A DNA stretch of 64,000 nucleotides from Metaphire vulgaris. Its lineage: Eukaryota; Annelida; Clitellata; Crassiclitellata; Megascolecidae. A program made the translations under genes and the position numbers. Below, piece by piece: positions 24,951 to 35,781 of the stretch; positions within the stretch are counted from its first letter, which is position 1; every line of letters begins with the position of its first letter. The notes under the pieces were generated by a model. That model was not told the DNA's origin and searched no databases. It saw only the letters and a program-made list of their open reading frames with translations. The stretch spans positions 12,624,828-12,688,827 of the forward strand of contig CM030851.1 in the NCBI GenBank assembly GCA_018105865.1. Reading direction: 5' to 3'.

Positions 24951-27900
24951 CCAGGACGATTTATTTAGTGTTGTAGCATAGTTAAAAACAAAAATCAAAA
25001 GGGTTTTGACAGCACTGACATGTCAATGAAGGTCAGAAGGTCCAAATATAATTATGATGAATCAACAGGTGTGCAAATTACATGGCAGTGCTCTTTTTCA
25101 TTGTACCCCATGGGGGTTCAACTCCCATTTGAAACCAAACTTCTTGGTGCACAACTATCAATGCCAAGATTCACTATTATCACAATAAGGAATGCGAAAC
25201 ATCATAGAGAACAACTCCCTACTGATTTATATGGCAGATAAAATGAAACTAACCTATAGGTTCTCCGACTGGATCAGCTCCAGAACCAAACCCAGAAGAG
25301 CCAGTCCCGCGGTAGACGTAGAGGTCGTCGTTAGGGTGGCCATCGCTGCCCCCGCCACTGGCAGTGTAACCCAGGGCGGTGGAAGACGATGACCTGAACC
25401 TAGCCCTAAGCCCCTCGACATGAGAGTTAATCCTTTCCCGGCACTCGCGGAGTCGCTCGTTCGCCGAGGCGAAGCGCAGGCCGCCAAACTGCGTCGGCCG
25501 GCGATCGGCGGGCTCCGATCGGCGCGTCGGTTCGTTCCAGGCCGGAGAGACGCGTTCGTCCGCGCTCCGCGTTCTTTCGTCGAGTTCGTCGGAATAGACC
25601 TCCACGCCGCGAGGGACCGTGCGGCTCCGGTTGCCGCCGGGAGCGTTGGGGCCGGAAAACAGGTCGGTGAACTGGAAAAGCCGGGGTCTCGACAGGAGTC
25701 TCGTCGACGACGCCGAGGGTCTCTCGTGGGCGTCCTCTCTGACTCGCCGGGCCGGTCGATTCGGGCCGGATGGGGGCGGCGTCCGGCAGCTGGAAGAAAG
25801 TCGACATCTGGAATTCTTGGCTGGCCGGTCTCACTGGCCGTGGCCGGTCGGATGCTGCAGGCCCGTGGCTGGTGGAAGGCTGCAGATCGTCCGTACCGAA
25901 CGCTCGCATCGGATTCGCGTCGCTGCACGCCGCACAGCCAGCCGAAGCCAGGTCGGCGTCGCGTGCAGTGCAACAGTTATCGCACCCCAGATCGGAAAAT
26001 GGTCGAGAGCCTTGATTTCGAGCATCCCTTCCGATTCTAAACGACGAAAGAGATGCGCCGCCAGCAACAGCAGGCGTTACCGTCGCCGAAGCAGCCGACG
26101 ATGAAGCAGATCCGGCCCGTTGGCCGACCAGAGGAAATATTCGACACCGTGCCGAACTGTTATCTTCAGTTCTTCCTTCTGCAGTTCTTGCGTTTTCGCC
26201 GTCGGCCGGTGCTCTGCGAGAATCGTCATCGAACGGCAGACGATGGAGCGAAGTTGGATTCGAAGATGGTTCGCTCGACCAATCGCCGGCGGCCGGCGAA
26301 GGCCACACGGCCGAAGCAGTGGCCGAACCGTCTTCCATCTCCTCATCCACCGCCGGCGACGGACGCCCAAACGGCACGGCGTAACAGTGCTCCGGTACGT
26401 TTCCGGCGCTGCCCTCGGGGACCGGAAGTCTTAGATCGAGTCCGGATTCGCCGGCGTCGCCAAACCGTTCTGGGATTCGCCTCCCGCCTCCGTCAAATCC
26501 CGGTAGAAACTCAGGGACGCAGAAAAGGACGATGAGTTAAGCCACGTGTCTGTCAGACTGTCGCTGCTGTGCCCGGCGTCTCTTTCCGCCCCGGCGAAAT
26601 CCGGCGGTGCGTCGATCGCCGTCGAATCCAACCGGCTTCCCGAAGACAAATTATCTTCCGACGAACGACCGCCCCCGGTGGTGGGGGACAGAAAGTCGTC
26701 CTGATTCAAAACGGCCCGCCAGTCCCCCGTCCTGACATCGTCTTGCCAAAGCAGTTGGTCGAGCGTGGCGTCGCCGAAATCTCGTCCAGCCTGCGTACGC
26801 CCGTCGAAGATGCCGCCAGCGTCCGCTCCAGCAGATCCTCGTAGGCGCCGCTGGTCGAAGGCGCCGCTTCCACATATCCGGGCTCCAGCAGAGTCAGGTT
26901 CTCGCTCAGCGGATCGTCGCCGGAGCGAAAACGCGGCCGCGTCGACGTCGTCGCTCAGGCCGTGTACGTACCTCGAAGGCGTCTGACGCCCGTCGGTTGC
27001 CAACGACAACAGCGCGTCGCCGACTTCGAGTTCTCTCTCGCGGGACGCCGACGTCCAGTCGTTCGCGGACAGACTGAAGTCCTGAGAGGCGGTCAGGAGA
27101 AGCGGACTGGGTCTCATGGACGCGCTGAAGTTCGAAGGATGCCGGGACGCGTTTCCCCGAAGACGGTCGGCAATGTCCGTGTCGGATTCAAACGCCAACC
27201 TGTTCTCTAATGGCGACCTGACTCGCCCGATCCATCAAAGACCTACAAAGCCAGTCACGCCAGTTGGCTAACAGGCAGATACAGTTAACCTTCTCGACTG
27301 GTTGAACGTGTTCTGACTTTCGCTTAACTGCGATCTCAGGTCCATCAAAGAATCTACAAAGCCAGTCAAAAAAAGTCAGTTAGCTAACAGATAGATCCAG
27401 AGGGCATGTGCCTCTAAACTCATCGAAAAATTTCATCTTGATAATTTCTCACCGTGGCGAAAAGCAGAAAAGTAACAAAGGCACAAATATATAAGCAAAT
27501 GTCATCTTTAAAGCACTTTAGCAACATGCATCAATCCATATGGACTGGATGAGGCATGGCAGAATGGAACATAAATATCTCAAAACAGGCAATGATAACG
27601 AAAAGGTACATAGTGTATAAAAAATTTCTTTTATTGACCTTAGAAGAAATAACCAGATATAACCCCAATTTTTTTTGGCACCCTGATAATGCGCCATCCT
27701 AGAATTGCCTGCAAGGTAAGGTGTTTCAGATGATCGCCTTCACCATAACTCCCAAATTGGGTCCCATCTTCAAAATGTATCGCCATCGTGTGAACCTGGG
27801 GGTTCGAACGTATTTTTGGGAGGAGGTCATAAAATGGACCCAAACCCAAATCGCTAATGGAATACACAATGCAGTCTTAATTACATTACTTTAACCATTT

Positions 27901-30900
27901 TGCCCCGACAATCTGCACAACTAACATGCCATGAAGCTCAAAATATTGACCTTACAAAGCCAAAGGGTTAACATGCAAGAGGCTTCTGCAATTATGGCAT
28001 CAGAGCATTTATAATGAACAAGATAATTTAAAGCCAGGCTATCTGCTATCTCATGTATTCCTTGGTTGATCTATTTTCATGTAGATGAAATAATTTAAAC
28101 ACATAAAACCTGACAATCCAGAATTCAACACTTTAAATAATTTGGCATATAACCCATGTAAAAATACACAGCGCAGTCTTAGCAGAACCCCATTGGATCT
28201 GATTCAGGGGACAAGGGAAATAATTTGCCCACATTAAATTTGACAAAATCCAGGCAGAATGGGGAATGGAGCAAGAAGTTCCCCCAAACTGAATTCCTGA
28301 ATCTGCCTCTAATGTAAAGCCCACAACCCTTAAAAAGAGAGATAGAGGGGGAGTGGAAAATATATTCCACAGCCCTACCAGACTTAATCAAGCTATTTAC
28401 AGGGTGGCGCAGAAAAAACCCAGACTATATCAAATGCAAACATAAATGTGATTAGTCCGGTTTTTTTGCACCACCCTGTAGTATACAAACAAAACTAAAA
28501 ATAGATTATTGAAAACACAAAAGACAAACCTAAATGCTTCATCAGAAGCATTTGCAACAGCCGTCAGCAGTTTGTGACCAATGCGATCAAACTTTACCCA
28601 CCTACAAAGAAATCCACCAGAATTATTACGGTACTCAAAAGTTTAACAGCAAGAAACATAAACTAGGCAAAAATTTCAACTCTGGAGAAAAATATAGAAA
28701 AAAAGGTACAAAGAGGAGGAAGCAACCATGACACTATAAGTCTAGTGGCGATCGGCATCAAGATTTTATGACCAAACTTATTAACCCCTTCATCCATATA
28801 TTTAACTGTATGCAATGAAAATGGAAGATGTTGTGTCCCCAGTTAAGAGGGGAAGGGGGTTGCAAATATGCCTTTTTCTGCATACGTATTATATGGATGA
28901 GCCCTAAATCTAAATTATGCTTTAACAGCCATTTGTAATAGATGCAAATCAAACAGCTCGAACCTGATTTTTTCAAATTCGTGGTCCGTCGCACAAACAG
29001 CAAACGGTTCCGGCCTTGTCCAGTCCCAAAAATGGAGTCTGTTGGAGGCGGCGAAAACGACGACGTTGTCCGAAGGGTGGAACGTCATCGAGGTGATGCT
29101 GAGCGCGGTGTCACAGCGCCACACTTCGCTGCCTCCACCCTGTCAACGAATAAAACATTAAAACACAATTAACAAAACATCAGCCATTTGTTGCTGCTGT
29201 AATGGAAGCGTCTAAAAATAAACATATTAAACCAAAAAGAAATAAAATATCATCTTTCTATTGTAATTATTTAGAAGAGAAATTGAGCAACATTTTGTGT
29301 AACGCAAACATGAATCATGAATACAATATCAATCCACTCCAACAGCAAATGTAATTAAACAAATAAAATGTATAATTAGCAATAAGATAAGAGCAGTAGT
29401 GTGCAGAAGGGGGGCCGGTAGGGTGGTGGCCCCGGGCATCCACCAGATGGGGGCATCCAAATTGTCTCGGTGACATTTTTTGCTTGTCAACAACTAACGC
29501 CGAGGTGGCGGGGGCATCCAAATTCACTTTGGCCCTGGGGGCATCCACCGCTCTTTGGCACACCACTGGATAACGGGTAAATGTGGATATGCAAAATCAA
29601 TAAAATAAACAAAGTAGTACAGACCTGCAGATCCCATATTCGAACTTCACCGCCAAGACAGCCAGATCCAAGTATGTTGTTGTTTGAAGGATGAAACGCT
29701 ATACACCACGGCGTCCGGGGATGTCCATTTAATGCATGCGTACATTTTCCAGTTCTGATGTTCGTGACTCGTATTGTATGGTCGCCATGAGTCGAGGCAA
29801 TTTTCTTTCTAGAAACAAAAAAATTCATAATGAGTGCCAAGCAGTAAGCTATGAAAACAATGGCAAATGCAGAGATTATGATGCTTAGTAGGATAAAGTT
29901 TGTAGGCCAATAAAACTATTAAAGTCAATGAAACACTTGATATGTGAGAAAATCTAAATGAAATACTAATGCCACTGATAATAATCAAGGAAGAAAGCTG
30001 GTGATGCATTGAAACAAGCAAACTGTGTGAAATTATAACGAAAATAACAATTTTCAAAAGAAACAGATATAAAAACAATGAAGATAACAACAAAGATGTC
30101 TGGCCAATTTCCAAAACTTGATGTACAGAATGTATCTTACGTGGTCCATAAATAAAAGTGACCACGATGCTAAAAACCATTCATATGATCCATTGCAAAA
30201 GTGCTATCAGAAAATAACATGAGATTGGTGCAATGGACCTCTGCCATCCAAGCAATCTAAGGAGTGAATGAATGAATGAATGAATGAATGAGAAGGAAAT
30301 AAAACAGAGCATTAATTAGAATATTCGGCCTCTCACCCATCAGCGCTAAATTCCATAAGAAGTGTTGCTCTTGTTTGACCAGAGATTTCACATGGCTTTT
30401 CAAATATAAAAAAATGACCGATTTAGAAAATGCTATATTAATATCATAATTCAGCAATTTTAAAGTATTTTTGGCAGAGATGCAGAGATTACCTATCATG
30501 ATCATGATTTTAAATATTAAAACAGCTGAAGATGTATGCAAACATAAGAAAGATCTAATAACGATTATATAGCAAAAAAGAGTCTCTAAGTATTTTAAAG
30601 AAAGTTCCTTGGCAAAATGGCAAAAATTAACAAACAATTTCATCAATGGACCAAAAGAACAGTCATGGGCCAAATAAATCACGGCTTTTGAACAGATTTT
30701 AGCAAAATATGTAATAGCTGTCAATCACAAAATATGTAATAGCTGTCAATCATTTATGAACATTTAACCTGACCTGGTTCTTATTTGGTAAGGAGGCCTT
30801 CTCTTCAGCAAAACTCTTCATGAAATCACTTCTCGAATTTGAACAGATTCCAATTTCACGCTGATAAATACACCGAACGATGTGGCTTTTGGTTTTCTTC

Positions 30901-30908
30901 AAAGACAT
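20010..30908 (-). CDS. AMBRA1: AMBRA1, autophagy/CRL4 substrate receptor with split WD40 propeller
   Basis: Exons on the minus strand: 30908-30774 (ATG), 30395-30337, 29808-29625, 29139-28964, 27199-25254, 24702-24650, 24091-23949, 23384-23274, 22942-22757, 21897-21800, 21460-21405, 20835-20696, 20289-20010; about 1,190 residues (human about 1,300). N-terminal WD40 blades: STHGDHTIRVTNIRTGKC, HPRTPWCIAFHPSNNNILGS, GEVRIWDL, LHFWDWTRPEPFAV. A long low-complexity middle follows (exon at 27199-25254). The propeller is completed near the C-terminus: FRIQAWNFTR, KIHNDANVDISQDGRLICAF, NAISVSLSPCNNYVLVGLA, SMNSARWL, GLAYGTNRGDLNICRPG. The tail keeps two TQT motifs (NSATQTSHG, TAGTQTDQ) that in vertebrates bind dynein light chain. 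Family knowledge: AMBRA1 acts with DDB1-CUL4 and Beclin-1 in autophagy and degrades D-type cyclins. Two one-base indels break the big exon (26462-26464 and 25676-25686). The junction from 25254 to 24702 has a phase mismatch, so another indel or a missed exon is possible. Confidence 0.92.
21926..22006. mobile_element. TTAA-flanked piggyBac-type MITE (diverged)
   Basis: Keeps TTAACCCCTTAACTGGG at the left and a modified GGGGTTAA end. The central palindrome is degraded. Confidence 0.6.
22171..22250. mobile_element. TTAA-flanked piggyBac-type MITE
   Basis: 80 bp from TTAACCCCTTAACTGGGG to AAGGGGTTAA with a central GGATATATCC. Intronic in AMBRA1. Confidence 0.82.
22445..22672. mobile_element. Probable hAT-type MITE
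   Basis: Begins CAGGGTATTCATTCAACTGG and ends TTGAATACCCTTG, with inner GGCCCGCGGGCC-like text. Related to the element at 7886. Intronic in AMBRA1. Confidence 0.5.
23444..23523. mobile_element. TTAA-flanked piggyBac-type MITE
   Basis: Reverse-orientation 80-bp copy of the same family in an AMBRA1 intron, both TTAA ends intact. Confidence 0.82.
24784..24858. mobile_element. piggyBac-type MITE with worn left end
   Basis: Same body and right end (CCCCAGTTAAGGGGTTAA); the left CCCCTTAAC end is lost. Confidence 0.65.
24905..24950. repeat. ATT microsatellite after SINE/LINE-like tail
   Basis: ATT tract. On the opposite strand it directly follows an end ACTAAATAAATCGTCC, like the tails described for the repeats at 40430 and 54340. 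Confidence 0.85.
28400..28478. mobile_element. TA-flanked mariner-type MITE
   Basis: CAGGGTGGCGCAGAAAAAAC to TTTTTTGCACCACCCTG, flanked by TA; the interior is a near-palindrome around AATGCAAAC. Confidence 0.75.
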
Positions 30909-32136
30909 CGCTTCTGCGTTTTTTTTAAAGAACCTAAAAACAAGCCCGGTAATAAGATAAATGTGGGTGTCACAAAACACTCGACTGATTCTAGACTGAA
31001 CACAGAACCAAATTTCCACTGCCCAGGAGCGTCCGTTATCACGCAATCCATTGAATAACTGAAACAGCACAACACGTATGCTAGCAACCTTGCAGGAATG
31101 TGGGCAATATAGATGGTGCGATTTACCATATGATGTGAAATGTCTTCAAATTTAAACTTAGTGCATTTTTACTGTATGGTGAAATTTTAACCACAAACAC
31201 ACCAAGACATGTAAACACATACATGGTGGGTATGTTTACTATTTTAGCTTCACAAGACCTAAACACCCACATAAATATTAACACGCATGACAATAGTGTA
31301 ATCGATACATTCATTGAAAAATTAAATGTACTATTTTAAAAATAAATCATATTTAAGCGATTAACAACAGAAACTCGCCAAAAAGGTCAAGCGTCCAAAA
31401 TAAACCAATTTAAAATCACAAACCTCCAGTTACTATATAGAAATTGTCAGAGGAACGAAACTCCACACTGACGATCAGTTTGTATCGTAATAGTATTTAA
31501 GAGATTACCCCTTTTTATAACAAAATTATTTTTATCCGATAATTTAACATATCCATCAATCTTTCTACTGTATACAAGCAAAAATCATTTAGACATTTAC
31601 AGATTCACAGATATCCTATAATCCTATTATCCTATAGCAATGGTCTCTGCGTAGATATCATCTATTATGCAATCGCCAGAATGGAAAACGGATAACGAAC
31701 CGCTTTGTTTTGTTCAATCCCATTCATCCAATCTAATTATCTAATCCTGAACTTCTATAGCGCCACTCAGAAATGCAACGCGCATTATCGAATGGCGCAC
31801 AAAATCTTAATCGCGTGAGGAACAAGTGCAAATCCATGATACAGTGGCTTTAACACATGCCTACTCACCTCCTAAACCCCTTTAATCACGTTAATATAAT
31901 AATCATATCAGGTCGGACAAATGGATGGCATACGCTGTACATTGGTTCTAAATCTAGCACGGTACAGATCCTATTGCCACTCAAGACCCATATATAATTT
32001 GTTTGTTGATTAACTTGATTTAATTTATTTTAAATATGTTGTTATTTATGTTTTTGATAGATGTTTTAACGTACCGTTGAATTTCCAAAGCGTCGGCTTT
32101 TTCTATTTTTAATTCAGTGTTTTCTGTTGATGGAAG
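30909..32136. promoter_or_regulatory. Shared 5' region between divergent AMBRA1 and SMG6
   Basis: The two ATG codons (30908 minus, 32137 plus) face away from each other across 1.2 kb. The stretch must hold both 5' untranslated regions and promoters. A fragment of a LINE-like repeat lies at 31748-31850. No TATA box or CpG cluster was evident by eye; the side next to SMG6 (from about 32090) becomes GC-richer. Confidence 0.5.
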
Positions 32137-35100
32137 ATGGCTTCCGGCGAGGAGGAGATCGTTAGATTGTCTCATCGGGAGTTGGTTAATCTGTCGAAGA
32201 TGAAGAGTCCGGAGAAGGACGGCGGAGGACGAAGACGCCTCCGGTTCAGGTACCGCACGAGGATCCTTTACCCGACCAGCGCCGTCGATCTTTTCGCTTT
32301 CTTCGCATTTGTTGTCATCCCTCAATCGATCGTTATGTCATTCGTTCTTCTGGTAGGGCATGCATTTATGTAGCGCTGTCGTAATGCAGTTTTCGTCGAT
32401 CGGAAGGAGCTGTGCGCCATTTATATGCCGTCAGTCAGTCGATCGGGAAACTTCTTTAGCGCCTGTGTAACCGTGGCTGAAAATGCATGAGATAATCATT
32501 CAGAAAATCAGTCTTTCAATAAGTCCACTGTTATGGCGCTACCGTTGTAATTGCTGAGGTATCATTCCATGAGAAACTGAATGCTAGACGAATTTCAACT
32601 AGGTCAGGTTGGAGTGTCGTCAGCCAATTGATAAATCCACTTCTATAGCGATCCTGTTCGAACGCCTTGGACATTAATCGATGGACACTGAAACCACGAC
32701 ATTTGAGTTGAACATTTGTGTGCTGGGAGATGAGAGACCAAAGACACATAATATTGCATTTTGACATTTGAAATGTTTTGGTTATAACTTGTAGGGAAGA
32801 AATATGAAGAAAAATTAAAGAAGCCAGAGCGACAAATATATATGCCCGGGCAGATGAGATTAAACAGGAAAAAGGATGGCACTGATCAGCATTTGCAGTC
32901 TGAAGTTGCAGTTGGTGCCAGCCAGTCAGAAAATCTAGCACAAAAAACGTCACTGACAGTTGGATCTGGTCCAGAATGCAACAAAATCAATGCTGGAATT
33001 TCAGGAAATGACTTCCAGACGAACAACGGTGGCCGGAAAAACATCAAACCTTCATCGGCGAAAGCATATTCTAATCGGCAGCAGAACTGTGCTTCGGTCG
33101 GCAGAGGACGGAATGACGTTTCTCCGGATGCCGAGGCAACTCAGGAGTCCCGAGAGAGATCGCAAAGTTATTCCGCTTCGCAGTCTGACAATAGATTTAG
33201 CCAGGAATGCGACGTCGTTAACGATTTGGACCGGTGTGATTCGTCTCCCAACGTAGAACGAAAAGATTGCAAGACCGAGGCGTCCGAGGCGGCGGCAAGA
33301 AGACCCGACGACAAGCGGGAGAGAAAAAGGGAAAAGAAGCCGGACATCCAGCTTTATGTTCCAAAGGGTCGGCAGCAGGTGAATCCCGCCAAAGATTTAC
33401 GAGCTGTGCAGGTAGGCGATTCGAGGATCGGTACTGGTACCGGTACTGGAAGTGAGGATTTCAAAGATGCTCCTGACGCTGCCAACGGTTCAAATGACGC
33501 GAACGAAAACGAATCGAGTGCAGGACAAATTCAGAAAGTGCTGCCACCTGGTGATAGCAGACGAAGGGTCACGGTGAAGGCGTCGTTAGTTGAGGTCACT
33601 ATTTCTCAGCAGCAGAAGGCCGAAAGAAATTCTTATTCGGGTGAGGGCAAGGACGCTGAAACCGGGTCAAAAGACCAAAGACAGACGAAGGGCAGGGCGA
33701 GGCCGGTCGAAGCGCAAACCCGGAGAAAGAACGCGCACGGCGGAAGAAGCCCCAAGCAAAAGCTGCACCACTGGAGACAGACATCTGGCGGCGCCGGAAA
33801 TGACGCAGAAGATGTTGGAGAGGGGAAAGTTAGTGATGTTGATGAGGGGGATGAACTTGAGTGGGACCATCAGGCAGATCTTGACCTGGATCGCTCGCAC
33901 TTCGGGGCCGGCGGCTTAGGCGCGGAGAAAGGTGCGGCTTCAAATGTCGGCGAAGCGCAGAATGAGGAAGAAGACGAGGAAGAGTACGAAAGAGAGGAAG
34001 AGGCCGTAGACTCTGAGCTGCAGCCCGGTGCGCCGACGGCCAAACAGGGCAAGAAACGGAGGAATCGGAAGACAAGAAAACGCGGCAAAGCAACATGTCC
34101 TGGCACCGCTGAAAACGGCGCAGTCGAGAACAGCGAGGAAATTATCAACAAACACCAGATCGTGGCTTCAAAACAAGAAATTCCAGCTTCTAAACTCGCC
34201 AGCTCGGACGACAACTTTGTCGGCAAGTTGAATGTTTTGGTGATAACAAACTCCAAACGAGTGGACTCGCCGAATTCTAACGACATGTCGCCGCAGAAAT
34301 CCGACGCGAAACGGGAACACAACGACGGCCATCTCGGCTCTGGACTCGGCCGTGAACCCGATGAGAATTCGTCGAAAGATTTAAACGAGAAAACCAAAGC
34401 GGATAGAAAGAATTTCCAGGAGAAAAAACCGATGGGAATGAAGTACAGCAGTTCGAAAATATCTCGCCAGTCGGAGCCGAAGGACGCCTGCGACGGCGAG
34501 AGCCCGTCGTGTCAAAACCAGCCGCCGAGAAGAACGCCCGAAACGGCGAGGAAGGCGGACCTACACGAAGGCGACAAGCTGTCGCTCTCCGACATCACCC
34601 TGTCGACCCGGGTCGGCGGAATCATCCGGCTGCCGGTGGGCACCACGACTAGCGCGGACCAGAAGCCGGATCACTCCGCCGGTAGGAACGCGTCGCACGG
34701 ATCGAAGGGCTATGGCAGGGGCCGCGCTCACGGACGCAGGTCCCTCTGGGACCCCAACCAGCACTCGCGGGCTCGAATTCGCCGGAGATATCGGCCAACT
34801 ATTCCGAGTCTCCGATCAGCGACCGGCCGTCGCAGTTCGGTTACGGCAGCGAGGCGGCCGCCGTACGGGATTACGATTACGCCATGCCGCGCATGCCGTC
34901 GCACACTTCTCAGTCTCCGTACTACGGTCCGATGGCGCCGTTTCCTCAGTGCGTGCCGGTGGACAGTTACGGCTTCCGTTATCCGGTGCCGAGCCCCGGT
35001 TTCGACGGATCGCCGTACGACAGTAATCTTATGAGAGATCTCTATTTTCAGGGGTTGGCTTTATTGCATAATATCTTCAGAGAATAGATTTTTTTTGCGT

Positions 35101-35731
35101 TAGATCTTTCTTGATTATGCATCTTATTGCCTTCTTTCTGTGCCATTTTTCTGTGTTTTTTTCATTTAATGTTTATGTGTTTTTCCATGAAATGGCTTAA
35201 GTTTTCAGCTGTAAGCTCTGCACAGTCAACCTCATAAGGCTTTGTTCAGTCTTCCTGGAGTACTTTGCAGTTACATACGAATTGTGCATTTACATTACAT
35301 TACCACATACTCTTCTATGTGTGTTACGTTGTAATGACTCTATATACATATGTATTGAATTGATAGGTACGGTGATCAGTCGCCTATGAACGTACTGCCG
35401 ATGCCGTCTCCACAGCTGACAAATCTAGTCCGAGAGGCTGTAACGTTCGACACTCAACTGAGTAATATCATATCGCACGGCATAAATACAGAAGATACTC
35501 TGAAACGAATGACAAATCTGAGGTGAGAGTTATGCGGCGTTATACAAAGTGACCATGCAGTTTCTGCATTATTTTTCAACTTTAGTAATATTTAACCCCT
35601 TAACTGGGGATCCCGGATATATCCGTCCATTTTACATTGAGTTACAGTTAAATACGCGGTTAAGGGGTTAATGTGTTTGTCCCTCTTCAAAGCTTACAAG
35701 TATATTTCTTTGTGTCAGTTGAAGCATTTTA

Positions 35732-35781
<50 letters not shown>

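Noticed and set aside
25420..26104. Plus-strand ORFs of 160-206 codons
   Set aside because: Antisense shadows of the GC-rich AMBRA1 exon, which has conserved context on the minus strand.
27640..28391. Minus-strand readings with protein-like composition between AMBRA1 exons 4 and 5
   Set aside because: No splice-compatible ends and no match to AMBRA1; the phase of the flanking exons joins directly (28964 to 27199).
33830..34397. Minus-strand ORFs opposite SMG6 exon 2
   Set aside because: Antisense shadows of low-complexity coding sequence.
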